Source: Streptomyces venezuelae
Lineage (GTDB): Bacteria > Actinomycetota > Actinomycetes > Streptomycetales > Streptomycetaceae
Reading direction: 5' to 3'
Assembly: GCF_008642275.1 (NCBI RefSeq)
Contig: NZ_CP029189.1
Location: 5,872,001 to 5,936,000, forward strand
DNA: 64,000 nt
The translations under genes and the position numbers were made by a program. Within the stretch, counting starts at the first letter, position 1; every line of letters starts with the position of its first letter. The notes beneath the pieces were generated by a model. It was not told the origin of the DNA. It was given only the letters and a program-made list of their open reading frames with translations, and searched no databases. Shown one piece after another: positions 42,663 through 51,271 of the stretch.

Positions 42663-44036
42663 TCACAGCCATTCCTCGGCGGCCGCGCGCCGGTCCCGGC
42701 CCGAGAAGAGTCCCGCCGACCGCATCGCGCTCGCCATCAACGGGTCGGCGACGGCCACGCCGTGCACCAGTTCCGGGGTGCGCCGGAAGCCGACGGCCAC
42801 CGCCGCCGGCCGGGGCGCCGTCCAGCCGCCCGCCACCGGGTCCACGCCGTACCGTGCGCAGGCCGCCTCGACCTGCCGGCGCGTGCATTCCTTCTCGCCC
42901 CGCAGGACCTCCCAGGGCCGGGGCAGGTCCGCCCACACGTACGTGTCGGGGTGCAGCCCGCCGCCGCTCCTGCGGTGCCAGGCGGCCACGTCGGCCGCCA
43001 TCAGCCGCGGCACCTTGCCCGGGCAGACCCGGTCCAGGACCTCCTCCTGGCCCAGCTCGGTCATCAGGGCGAACCAGTGCGCGCGGGCGGTGGCCCAGGC
43101 CTGCGCGGCCTGGTTCCACGTCGAGGAGTCGTCGCCCCGCCGCACCACCATGCTCGCGGCCTCGAAGCCGGAGCGGTTCCACGCGTCCTCCAGCAGCTCG
43201 GCCACCTCGCGCAGGAAGCGGTTCCACCGCACCAGCAGCCGGATCAGCTCCTGGTCGGACAGGTGCCCGAGCACCTCGGCGGTCGGGTGGACGTGCGCCA
43301 CGGCGTACCAGTTCGTCCGCTCCGGAGCCGCCCGCAGCCGCCGCAGCAGCGCGTCGGCGACCTCGTCGTAGGGCCGGCGCTGGCTGCCGTTGGTGAAGAC
43401 GCTGCGCATGTGGGCGCGGGCGGTGAGGTAGGCGATGAAGGCCGCGGTGTCGGGGTCCGCGGAGAACAGTTCGTACGGCAGCGTGCGCGCGAGCGCGCCC
43501 TTGCCGGTCATGGTGACCTCGCGGCGGCGCTGTTCGTGGAGCAGCCGGGCCAGCTTCGCCTCCATCCGCCGCAGCAGCCGGAACCGCTTGTTGTACTGAC
43601 GCCCGGACAGCTCGCCGAGCCCGGCCTCGGCCCGCTCCGCCCTGTTCAGCCGGTCCAGGCCGAAGTCGTTCTCCCCGTACTGCCGGTGGATCTCCTCGCC
43701 GGCCCGGCGGACGACCGCCTCGATCGCGGCGGGATCGTCCCCGGCTTCCCGGGGCAGCCCGTCGACGGACGCGAACAGCTCCGTGGCACGGGCGAGCTGG
43801 CGCTGCGCGCCGACGGGCGCGGCGAAACCCTCCCGCATGGAGGTGTAGCCGTGCCAGAGCCTGCGGAGGGAGTGCTGTGCGGCCTTCTCCAGGGCCTCGG
43901 TGGTGGTGGGATCGAGAGCGACCTGACGGGCGTGGAACAGATCCTGGATCAGCTGGGCGATGTCCTCGGGGCGTTTGCGGAGCTCAAGCGAGGCGTGCAA
44001 CTCGCGGACCAGCTGCTCGGCGTGGTGCGACGGCAT
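42663..44036 (-). CDS. Conserved hypothetical protein
   Basis: A 457-residue soluble, mostly helical, highly charged protein without a recognised domain. The N-terminus HHAEQLVRELHASLELRKRP is followed by DIAQLIQDLFHARQVALDPT, QYGENDFGLDRLNRAERAEA, a basic helical stretch (QYNKRFRLLRRMEAKLARLL, then EQRRREVTMTGKGALARTLP), and the Trp-rich RTNWYAVAHVHPTAEVLGHL and YVWADLPRPWEVLRGEKECT. It has no signal peptide and no transmembrane segment. Related full-length proteins are, as far as I know, found in streptomycetes. ATG 44036. It is divergent from the conservon, with a 228-base spacer. The long frame continuing upstream on this strand is not coding. Confidence 0.75.
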   Translation of the reverse strand: MPSHHAEQLVRELHASLELRKRPEDIAQLIQDLFHARQVALDPTTTEALEKAAQHSLRRLWHGYTSMREGFAAPVGAQRQLARATELFASVDGLPREAGDDPAAIEAVVRRAGEEIHRQYGENDFGLDRLNRAERAEAGLGELSGRQYNKRFRLLRRMEAKLARLLHEQRRREVTMTGKGALARTLPYELFSADPDTAAFIAYLTARAHMRSVFTNGSQRRPYDEVADALLRRLRAAPERTNWYAVAHVHPTAEVLGHLSDQELIRLLVRWNRFLREVAELLEDAWNRSGFEAASMVVRRGDDSSTWNQAAQAWATARAHWFALMTELGQEEVLDRVCPGKVPRLMAADVAAWHRRSGGGLHPDTYVWADLPRPWEVLRGEKECTRRQVEAACARYGVDPVAGGWTAPRPAAVAVGFRRTPELVHGVAVADPLMASAMRSAGLFSGRDRRAAAEEWL

Positions 44037-44264
44037 GGGCCCCACCCTGCCACCGGACACCCGCGACCTCCACCGGTTAACCGGCGGCCGGAACACAACA
44101 GGGCGGCCTTGGTGTCGGGTACGTCGCGGTTCGATTCCGATCCGATCTCTGGCCTGCGATGATTTCCCGGAACTAGCACGCTTCGGGCTCGGAAGACACC
44201 TATCCGAAACTCCGCCATGTCTGGTTATGATCGGCCTCCCGCCGTCCCCCGCTCGCGAGGACCG

Positions 44265-46640
44265 ATGTCTCCCATAGAACCCGAAGGCATACGACGGCAG
44301 TCGACGACCCGTCGGCGGCGTACCGTGCGTCTGCGCACCCTGCTGATCTGGCTGGCGGTGGTCCCCACCGTTGCGATGGGCACCCAAGTGGCGGTGACCG
44401 CGGAGCGGTTGCTGGCCCAGTCGGAGAAGCTGCGGTCCGACGTGGCGGCCGCCGAAGAGGTCGGTGCCCCGCTCTACACGCTCATGGTCGACATGCAGGC
44501 CGAGCGGACGGCGACGGCCGCCCGGTGGACGGACACCGACGGGGCGGAGGGCGAACTGCGCGTCCGCCGCGAGGCCACGGACCTGGCCGCGGCCGAGTTC
44601 CGCCGGCTGGCGGTCGATCCCTCGCGGTCCTTCGCGGAAGTGACCCGGCAACTGGAGAAGCTGGCCGACTACCGGCAGCGCGCGGACACCCGCAGTGGCG
44701 CCGCCGACAGCACCCTCGCCTACTACTCCGAGGTGATCGGCAAGGTCATCCAGGTGTACCAGCAGGAGTTCAGCCACGCCGAGGACGCCGAACTCGCCCA
44801 GGCGAGCCGTCCCGTGGTGTCGATGCTCCAGGCCACCGAGATGGTGGCGCGCGAGGACACCGTCCTGGCCCTGGCCGGGCCGTCCGGCGAGCTGAGCTTC
44901 GTCGGCTACGACCAGTTCGTCAGCGCCCTGGGCGCCCAGCGGTACCTGCACGAGGCGCTGATCGTGCCGAACCTGACGGCCCGGGACCAGCGGTTCTACG
45001 AGCGCGTCATCGGCTCCTCGGACTGGCAGACCAAGACGCGCATCGAGAGCGCCGTCCTCTCCGGGCACAAGGACATCGTCTCGGGCATCCGGCTGCCGGC
45101 CGACGTCAACGGCTGGTCCTCCGCGCACGCCAACTTCTCCGTGCAGATGACCACCCTCAACATCGACCTGGCCCGCTCGGTGCTCGCCCGCGGCGAGGCC
45201 AAGGCCGCGGAACTGCAGACCGAGGTCGCCTGGCTGATCGGGGGCAGCGCCGGAGGGCTGCTGGCCGTCGTGGTCGTGGTGGTCCTCACCACCCGGTCGG
45301 TGCTCCGCCGCCTGCACGACCTGCACGAGCGCACGGTGACCGTCGCCGAGGAGACCCTCCCGGACGTCGTCTCCCGGCTCCGGCGCGGCCAGAGCGTGGG
45401 CCCCGAGGCCCTCCCGGCCGTCACCGGGGACCGGGACGAGGTCGGGCGCATCAGCGACGCCTTCGCCCGCGCCGTCGCGGTGTCCGTCGACGGACACCGC
45501 GAGCTCGCCGCCGAGCGCCACGGCTTCGGCCTGTTCGCCTCGGGCATCGCCTCGCGCACCGGAAACCTGGTCAGCCGCCAGCTGAGCCTCACCGAGGACC
45601 TCCAGGACACCTTCGGCCACGACGAGGCGCTGCTCGCCGAGCTGATGCGGGCCGACCAGCTGACGGTCGGCATGCGGCGGCAGATCGAGAACCTCCTCAT
45701 CCTCGCGGGCGGTGAGGTCCCCGACCCGCACACCGAGCCCATGCGCGTCGCCGACCTGCTGCGCGAAGCGGCCGCGGAGGTGGAGGACTTCCGGCGCATC
45801 GAGCGGCAGGCCCTGGACGAGACCAGCGTCGAACCGAGCGCGATCAGCCAGATCAGCCACCTGCTCGCGGAACTGCTGGACAACGCCACCCGGTTCTCCC
45901 CGCCGAAGTCGAAGGTCGTCATCCGCGCCGAGCTGGTGACGGACGGGCTGTCCGTCGAGATCGAGGACCGCGGGCCGCGGGTGAGCCCGGAGCGCTACGA
46001 GGAGATGAACGGGCGCCTGCACGAGGCCCCGCCGTACTCCGTGCTGGCCCAGAACGCGCACCGCCTCGGCCTCTTCGTGGTCGGGCACCTCGCCGACCAG
46101 CTCGGCGCGACGGTCACCCTGCGCCGCTCGGTGTACGGGGGCACCTCCGCGGTGGTGATCCTGCCCGGGCAGCTGCTGGTGGCGACCGGCGCGCAGGCCC
46201 CGCGCGAGATCGAGCCGCAGGCCCGGGTCCTGGAACTGCTCCCGGCCCCGGCCGTCACGGAGCCGGCCCCGCCCGCGGTGCACGAGCCCGAGCCCTCCCC
46301 GGATTCCGAGCCCGAGCCCGCCGAGGCCCCGGCCCCGGAGCCCGAGCCGGTCGTGCACACGAGCGCCGGGCTGCCGAGCCGCCGTGTGAAGGCACCCGCG
46401 GCCGTGCCCACGTCCGCGGCCGTGCCCGCGCCCGTGCCCGCACTCGTACCCGCAGGCCGCCCGGCCCTCCCGGAGCGCGTCCCGCAGACGCACATCGCCG
46501 AACAGCTGCGCGAGCCCCGCGCGCAGGAAAGCGTCGTCCGGCCCGACACCGCGACACCCGAAGAGGTGGCCGATGCCTGGGCGGACTACGAACAGGGGAC
46601 CCAGACAGTGGAAGAAGAGCTCCGACGGGAACAGCCATGA
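44265..46640 (+). CDS. cvnA: Conservon sensor protein CvnA (histidine-kinase-like)
   Basis: A membrane sensor of about 791 residues. The first helix is LLIWLAVVPTVAMGTQVAV, then an extracellular nitrate-sensing-like helical region of about 270 residues, then the second helix (AWLIGGSAGGLLAVVVVVVL), a HAMP-like linker and an ATPase domain: ISHLLAELLDNATRFSPPKS is the N box, EIEDRGPRVSPE the G1-like box, and RLGLFVVGHLADQLGATVTL the G2 region. A phospho-acceptor His box is not obvious. The C-terminal 150 residues are Pro/Glu/Ala-rich and disordered. It is the first gene of a four-gene conservon. ATG 44265 has a close AGGA; ATG 44217 is the alternative. Confidence 0.92.
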   Translation: MSPIEPEGIRRQSTTRRRRTVRLRTLLIWLAVVPTVAMGTQVAVTAERLLAQSEKLRSDVAAAEEVGAPLYTLMVDMQAERTATAARWTDTDGAEGELRVRREATDLAAAEFRRLAVDPSRSFAEVTRQLEKLADYRQRADTRSGAADSTLAYYSEVIGKVIQVYQQEFSHAEDAELAQASRPVVSMLQATEMVAREDTVLALAGPSGELSFVGYDQFVSALGAQRYLHEALIVPNLTARDQRFYERVIGSSDWQTKTRIESAVLSGHKDIVSGIRLPADVNGWSSAHANFSVQMTTLNIDLARSVLARGEAKAAELQTEVAWLIGGSAGGLLAVVVVVVLTTRSVLRRLHDLHERTVTVAEETLPDVVSRLRRGQSVGPEALPAVTGDRDEVGRISDAFARAVAVSVDGHRELAAERHGFGLFASGIASRTGNLVSRQLSLTEDLQDTFGHDEALLAELMRADQLTVGMRRQIENLLILAGGEVPDPHTEPMRVADLLREAAAEVEDFRRIERQALDETSVEPSAISQISHLLAELLDNATRFSPPKSKVVIRAELVTDGLSVEIEDRGPRVSPERYEEMNGRLHEAPPYSVLAQNAHRLGLFVVGHLADQLGATVTLRRSVYGGTSAVVILPGQLLVATGAQAPREIEPQARVLELLPAPAVTEPAPPAVHEPEPSPDSEPEPAEAPAPEPEPVVHTSAGLPSRRVKAPAAVPTSAAVPAPVPALVPAGRPALPERVPQTHIAEQLREPRAQESVVRPDTATPEEVADAWADYEQGTQTVEEELRREQP

Positions 46641-47053
46641 CCACCTCATCGAACACCGCGGCATCCAACGACGCGATCTACAGCGTCCTCGACAACAACC
46701 TGAGCAGGATCGCCGGCGTCCAGGGAGCCGTCCTGCTCTCCAACGACGGCATCAAGCTCAGCGCCTACCTGCTGGACGAGCCCCAGGCCGAGCGCATGGC
46801 GGCGGCGGCCTCCGGGATCGCCTCCACGATGAAGGCGATATCCCGGGAGATCGACGGCGGCCGTGTCATCCGGCAACTGGTCGAGATGGACGACCGGTAC
46901 CTCTGCATCGTCGGATGCGGCGAGGGCAGCACGCTCATCGTGGTGACCTCCCGCAAGGCCCGCCTCGGGGAGCTGGGCGGCGAGGCCGTACGGACCGCCC
47001 AGGCCCTCGGCGAGTGGCTGGGCACCCCCGAGCGCGGCCAGCCGTCCGCGTAA
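46637..47053 (+). CDS. cvnB: Conservon protein CvnB (roadblock/LC7)
   Basis: A 138-residue roadblock/LC7 protein, the family that in Myxococcus (MglB) acts as a GTPase-activating partner of a small Ras-like GTPase. Segments: VLDNNLSRIAGVQGAVLLSN, DGIKLSAYLLDEPQAERMAA, IDGGRVIRQLVEMDDRYLCI, GEGSTLIVVTSRKARLGELG. The ATG overlaps the cvnA stop as ATGA. It probably regulates CvnD and links it to CvnA at the membrane. Confidence 0.94.
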   Translation: MTTSSNTAASNDAIYSVLDNNLSRIAGVQGAVLLSNDGIKLSAYLLDEPQAERMAAAASGIASTMKAISREIDGGRVIRQLVEMDDRYLCIVGCGEGSTLIVVTSRKARLGELGGEAVRTAQALGEWLGTPERGQPSA

Positions 47054-47436
47054 TGCCGCAGGACGAGCCACAGCCACGGCCACCACAGCCCGCAGGCCGC
47101 CGCCGGACGCGGCTGTACGCCCTCACCGACGGGCGTACGGCCGCCGAGCACACCGTCCTCACCATGGACACCACGATCACGGCGGCGGCCGACGGCGAGG
47201 TGGACGGGACGCTGCCCACCGAGTGGCAGGAGATCCTCGCCATGTGCGCGCCGCCGGGCGGGCGGGCGGTCGCCGAGATCGCGGCGCGGATGCACATCCG
47301 CCTCACCCCGATGACGCTGCTCCTGGGCGAACTCGCCGACCGCGGGCTGATCCACCACCGGCCGCCCCTGGCGGTCGCCGACACCACCGACGTCCATCTG
47401 CTCCAGAGAATCAGGGACAGCCTTGCCCGGATATGA
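47053..47436 (+). CDS. cvnC: Conservon protein CvnC (DUF742)
   Basis: A 127-residue DUF742 protein. After a Pro/Gln-rich start come RRTRLYALTDGRTAAEHTVL, WQEILAMCAPPGGRAVAEIA and RLTPMTLLLGELADRGLIHH, a winged-helix-like pattern typical of the third conservon gene. Its precise role is unknown; it is thought to be an adaptor in the membrane complex. ATG 47053 shares one base with the cvnB stop (TAATG). Confidence 0.93.
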   Translation: MPQDEPQPRPPQPAGRRRTRLYALTDGRTAAEHTVLTMDTTITAAADGEVDGTLPTEWQEILAMCAPPGGRAVAEIAARMHIRLTPMTLLLGELADRGLIHHRPPLAVADTTDVHLLQRIRDSLARI

Positions 47437-48022
47437 CACGACCGCCCCGCAGGAACCGGCCCCGGTCAAGATCCTCGTCGCCGGTGGGTTCGGGGTCGGG
47501 AAGACGACCCTCGTGGAGACGATCTCCGAGATCGAACCGCTGCGTACCGAGGAGCGGCTGACGTCCGCCGGAATCGGCGTCGACGACCTCGACGGCATCG
47601 AGTCCAAGACGGTGACCACCGTGGCGATGGACTTCGGCCGGCTCACCCTCACCGACGCCGGTGTGGTCCTCTACCTGTTCGGCACGCCCGGCCAGGAACG
47701 CTTCTGGTTCATGTGGGACGACCTGCTGAACGGGGCGCTCGGAGCGATCGTGCTGGTCGACACCCGGCGCCTCGACCGGAGCTTCCCGGCCGTGGACTTC
47801 TTCGAGAGCCGCGGACTGCCCTTCGTGGTCGGTGCGAACTGCTTCCACGGCGAACAGCCCTACACCGCCGAGGAGATCGCAGCGGCCCTGCACCTGCGCG
47901 ATCCGAACACGCCCGTCCTCATGCTGGACGCCCGCTCGCGTACGGACGTCCGCGCCTCCCTGCTCGCGCTGCTCGACCTGCTCATCGTCAGGGCGCAGGC
48001 CCCGGCGGTCGCCGGCCGCTGA
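47423..48022 (+). CDS. cvnD: Conservon GTPase CvnD
   Basis: A 199-residue Ras-like GTPase. G1 is AGGFGVGKTTLVETISEIEP, G3 is YLFGTPGQERFWFMWDDLL, and the usual NKxD motif is replaced by VVGANCF, as seen in this family. LVDTRRLDRSFPAVDFFESR and EEIAAALHLRDPNTPVLMLD follow. It starts at TTG 47423, which overlaps cvnC by 14 bases and has AGGGA upstream. In other conservons CvnD switches with nucleotide state and binds CvnA and CvnB. No P450 gene follows here, so this is the four-gene form without a cvnE. Confidence 0.94.
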   Translation: MPGYDTTAPQEPAPVKILVAGGFGVGKTTLVETISEIEPLRTEERLTSAGIGVDDLDGIESKTVTTVAMDFGRLTLTDAGVVLYLFGTPGQERFWFMWDDLLNGALGAIVLVDTRRLDRSFPAVDFFESRGLPFVVGANCFHGEQPYTAEEIAAALHLRDPNTPVLMLDARSRTDVRASLLALLDLLIVRAQAPAVAGR

Positions 48023-48102
48023 GCCCCGACCGGCCCAACCCCGGGACAGCCCGCATCCGTTTACATAGGGTGAGACGACACGGCCACGGGGGAGGACGCG
48101 AC

Positions 48103-49584
48103 ATGGCAGCACGCCCATTACCGGTGCTCGCGCAGTACCGGGACGACGCGGTGACCCGGCTGCTGTGCGCGGGAGCACACCTCGACGAGGGCTTCGCCCG
48201 CGAGGTGGACGTGGAACTCACGGGGGACCGGCTGCGTGCCACCGGGCTCTCGCTCGGCGTCGACCTGGTGGCCCTGGCCCGTCACGCGCGAGCCTCCGTA
48301 CGGCGGATCGACCGGCGTGACCGGCGCCTGGCCGCACTTTGCGCGGCCGGCGTGTGGGTGGCGGTACCGGCCGCGCTGTACGGCCTGGTCGCGGGCCTGT
48401 CCGCCCTCTCCCTCGGAGCCGGCGCCGGGCTCGTCCTCGCGTACGCGACCGCCTGGGTCCTGGTCCGCCAGGCCGAGAACGAGGCCCGTACGGCGGCGCT
48501 CGGCGTCGAGCACGGTGCGGCGCGGCCCAAGGACCTCGCACCGGACGTCGGGGCGGAGGCGGAGGGCCGGCTGCTGGAGCAGAAGCGGGCCAACGTGGTC
48601 CCGTACGCGTCGGGGGCCGAGCGCACCAACCCGTTCGTCGGCAGCGGCTCGAAGATCAAGGAAATGGTCTGGCAGCCCATCGACGTCAGCCGGCCCGCCG
48701 AGGACCCGGCGGGCGGCGGCAAACTGGCCGTCAAACCCTTCGACGCCGTCGACCTGCACAGCTTCGTCGCCCGCGAGATGGAGCACATAGCCGGGCTGAA
48801 GGGCCTGCGGGCCCGCAACCGGCTCTACGTGATAGGCGATCACGTCCCCTACGTCGGCCCCGACCTGCTCCCCGACCGGCTGAGCCGCCCACGCGCCCAC
48901 ATCCCCAAGCAGCTGGTGCAGGCCGGCGTGGTGCAGCCGGGCGCCGGCATGCGCACCTATCTCAGCCTGGAACGCACCGGCGAGGGCGGCCGCGTCATCG
49001 TCTCCATGCACCTGCGGGCCCGCCTCCAGCACCCCAGCCTCACCTGGGAGGTGGCGGCGTACGGAATCCCTCCGCTCCAGTCCCGCTTCTACCGGGTGCA
49101 CACCCTGCCCCTGGGGGGCTGGGAGCGCTGGTGGAGCCTGTTCTCCGTCACCACCGCCACGACCGGATCGGCGCTGCTCGGCGCCCCCGGCCGGCTGGTC
49201 CGGCGGGCCTCGGCGCGCCGCGAGTGGGCCCGGTCGCTGGAGAGACTGCGCCGTGACATCGGCCGGCGGCACCTGCGCTTCGACTACGGGGCCGTGGACA
49301 GCCTGCGCGAGCGGGTCGCCGACTGGGACCAGCTGGGCTTCTCCGAACGGACGGACTCCCAGGACTTCCTGCAGCGCCTCCAGCAGGGCGTACTGATAGC
49401 GACCGAACGGTTCCTGAAGGACCACAACGTCGACACCAGCTCCTACGACCAGGCGCAGCAGGTGATCAACACCCACACCTACACGTTCCAGGGCGACATC
49501 CACTCCAGCAACATCGGCGCGCACGGCACCGTCAACCAGGGCGGCAAGGCGCAGCCTTCGGGGAAGCCGGCCGGGCAGCCCTGA
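48103..49584 (+). CDS. Membrane protein of unknown function with C-terminal SNIGAHGT motif
   Basis: A 493-residue protein. Two neighbouring hydrophobic helices lie near residues 80-125 (LAALCAAGVWVAVPAALYGL, then ALSLGAGAGLVLAYATAWVL), so it is membrane-bound with large cytoplasmic parts. Further on are FVAREMEHIAGLKGLRARNR, HVPYVGPDLLPDRLSRPRAH and a coupled helical part (EWARSLERLRRDIGRRHLRF). The last 35 residues read INTHTYTFQGDIHSSNIGAH followed by GTVNQGG, almost the same as the N-terminus of the next gene's product. I do not recognise the main domain. ATG 48103 follows GGGGGAGGACG. The next gene starts 19 bases later, so the two form a unit facing the kinase/GTPase operon. Confidence 0.8.
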   Translation: MAARPLPVLAQYRDDAVTRLLCAGAHLDEGFAREVDVELTGDRLRATGLSLGVDLVALARHARASVRRIDRRDRRLAALCAAGVWVAVPAALYGLVAGLSALSLGAGAGLVLAYATAWVLVRQAENEARTAALGVEHGAARPKDLAPDVGAEAEGRLLEQKRANVVPYASGAERTNPFVGSGSKIKEMVWQPIDVSRPAEDPAGGGKLAVKPFDAVDLHSFVAREMEHIAGLKGLRARNRLYVIGDHVPYVGPDLLPDRLSRPRAHIPKQLVQAGVVQPGAGMRTYLSLERTGEGGRVIVSMHLRARLQHPSLTWEVAAYGIPPLQSRFYRVHTLPLGGWERWWSLFSVTTATTGSALLGAPGRLVRRASARREWARSLERLRRDIGRRHLRFDYGAVDSLRERVADWDQLGFSERTDSQDFLQRLQQGVLIATERFLKDHNVDTSSYDQAQQVINTHTYTFQGDIHSSNIGAHGTVNQGGKAQPSGKPAGQP

Positions 49585-49603
49585 GCGACCACGAGGAGAA
49601 CGC

Positions 49604-49930
49604 GTGAGCACCTACAACTTCCACGGGAACGTCTCCGGCACCAACAACATCGGGGACCACGGCACGATCAACGTCGGGCAGCAGGACACCGCCGGCCAGA
49701 CCCTGCGGCTGGCCGCAGAACTCGCACTGTGGCTGCGGGCGCAGGGGGCCGCGCCGGAGCGGATCGACGCGGCCCAGGCCCTGCACGCCGAACTGGACCG
49801 GGCCGGGCAGGAGGGGCGCGCCGCCGAACCGGGCCTGATCCGGCGGTCGCTGGAAACCGTCACCCTCGGCCTGGGCGCGGGCACCACCGGCCTGGCCCTC
49901 GCCCAGGAGATCAGCCGGCTGCTGGGCTGA
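49604..49930 (+). CDS. Small protein with N-terminal TNNIGDHGT motif
   Basis: A 108-residue protein. The N-terminus STYNFHGNVSGTNNIGDHGT followed by INVGQQ repeats the C-terminal motif of the preceding gene product. The rest is helical: TLRLAAELALWLRAQGAAPE, QALHAELDRAGQEGRAAEPG, then LETVTLGLGAGTTGLALAQE. This layout recalls small effector-associated or adaptor proteins found beside NTPase-based conflict systems. GTG 49604 follows GAGGAGAAC. Its stop is only 9 bases from the end of the convergent kinase gene, which leaves no room for a terminator. Confidence 0.75.
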   Translation: MSTYNFHGNVSGTNNIGDHGTINVGQQDTAGQTLRLAAELALWLRAQGAAPERIDAAQALHAELDRAGQEGRAAEPGLIRRSLETVTLGLGAGTTGLALAQEISRLLG

Positions 49931-49939
49931 CGGGCCGTC

Positions 49940-51271
49940 TCACCTCGCCCGTACGACGGCCCGCGCGCCGCCGAAGTCCAGTTCCAGCCCCGAACGCAGC
50001 GGCACGGTCTGCCCGGGGGCGATCTCCTGCGTGCTGCCGTCCGCGCGGGTCCCCGTCCACGCCGACGCGGAACGGTTGGCCAGCCCGAACTTCCCCGGCC
50101 GCTGCGGATGTTCGGTCAGCTGCGCCACCAGTGTGCCGTCGCCGTAGTCGTGCCGGGCCGGCTCGGGCGCCAGGTGGTGCGCCTGGACCCGCGAGGACCG
50201 GTGCAGCAGGATGTGGTGCTCGGTGCGCGGCGGAGGCGTGGTCAGCACCAGCCGGGGCGGCAGCACCAGGGCGTTCCCGCAGCTCCAGCAGGTGCCCGGA
50301 GTGGCCGACCGGGGTTCGGTCATGTTCTGCTTCCCGCAGTGGGCGCAGTCCACGACCGCGTCCAGGACCGCCCGCAGCGCGTCGCGCCACTGCGACTCCC
50401 GCACCCGGGCCGTCGGGTCGTGCAGGCCCCGTGTGAAGTTCCTGGTGAACAGGGCGCGCAGGGAGTCGGGCACCACCGCCCAGGTGGCCAGCACCGTGGC
50501 GTGCTCCACCGGGTCGGGGGCGTTGGAGCCGTCCTGCGGGTCGAAGAGGAACAGCGGGTCCTTCCCGTACAGCTTGCGCTCGGCGGCCTCGTCGAAACAC
50601 CGGATGGCCAACTCCCGCCTGCCCATCAGCGGATGATGGTTCATCAGCAGCATGAACAGCAGCACGGACAGGGAGTGCAGATCGCTCTGGGTGCCCGGGG
50701 AGAACCCGGGCTCGCCGCGCACCAGCTCGGGCGCCATGAACGCCATGGTCCCCGAGATGCCCGTGCTGTCGCCCTCGACCACCGCGTTGTCGTTGTCGCA
50801 GACCAGCACCTCGCCGGTGGCCGGGTCGAAGAGCAGGTTCCCCCAGGAGATGTCCCGGTAGGCGATCCCCCGCGAGTGCAGCGCCTGGTACGCCTCCACC
50901 GTGTACAGGCAGGCGGTGAGCAGGGCGCGGACCGTGGTCCGCAGCTTACGGCGGAAGAGCAGCGGCAGGCCCTTGAACCTCTCCGGGCGGATGTCCATCA
51001 GGTAGCCGAAGCCACCGCGCCCATCGCCCACGAAGTCCCGGGGCCACAGGAAGCGGTCGTCGTCGAAGCCCCGGTCCACCAGCTGGCGGACGATGTCCTC
51101 CTGCTCCCGCGTCGCGCAGGCCGGGTAGTACCACTTGAGGGCCTGGTCGCCGGCCGGGGTGCGCACCCGGTAGACCTCCCCCTGGCCACCGGCGCCGAGC
51201 AGGTCGAAGACCTCCACCGGCAGGCCGCTCTCGGCCGTCAGCCGGGTACCGCTGTCGAGCATGCCGCTCAT
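49940..51271 (-). CDS. Divergent Ser/Thr protein kinase with zinc ribbon and FHA-like C-terminus
   Basis: A 443-residue soluble protein. The kinase lobe has VFDLLGAGGQGEVYRVRT (glycine loop), QALKWYYPA (catalytic Lys), HSRGIAYRDISWGNLLFD (YRD for HRD) and EVLVCDNDNAVV (DND for DFG), with AFMAPELVRGE as APE, so the main catalytic residues remain. Near residue 310 is a zinc ribbon, CAHCGKQNM followed by GTCWSCGNAL. The C-terminal 100 residues (LLHRSSRVQAHHLAPEP ... FGLANRSASAWTGTRADGST) resemble an FHA-type or beta-sandwich module. The ATG overlaps the phosphatase stop as ATGA. It is the last gene of the eight-gene operon and forms a natural kinase/phosphatase pair. Confidence 0.88.
   Translation of the reverse strand: MSGMLDSGTRLTAESGLPVEVFDLLGAGGQGEVYRVRTPAGDQALKWYYPACATREQEDIVRQLVDRGFDDDRFLWPRDFVGDGRGGFGYLMDIRPERFKGLPLLFRRKLRTTVRALLTACLYTVEAYQALHSRGIAYRDISWGNLLFDPATGEVLVCDNDNAVVEGDSTGISGTMAFMAPELVRGEPGFSPGTQSDLHSLSVLLFMLLMNHHPLMGRRELAIRCFDEAAERKLYGKDPLFLFDPQDGSNAPDPVEHATVLATWAVVPDSLRALFTRNFTRGLHDPTARVRESQWRDALRAVLDAVVDCAHCGKQNMTEPRSATPGTCWSCGNALVLPPRLVLTTPPPRTEHHILLHRSSRVQAHHLAPEPARHDYGDGTLVAQLTEHPQRPGKFGLANRSASAWTGTRADGSTQEIAPGQTVPLRSGLELDFGGARAVVRAR

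Noticed and set aside
44110..44160. Sequence GGTTCGATTCC resembling a tRNA T-arm in the gap before cvnA
   Set aside because: No matching acceptor, D or anticodon stem can be drawn around it; it is a chance match.
42663..46664. Minus-strand open frame of about 1333 codons antisense to cvnA
   Set aside because: Only 42663-44036 shows protein-like composition and a sensible start. The upstream part mirrors the conservon sensor gene.
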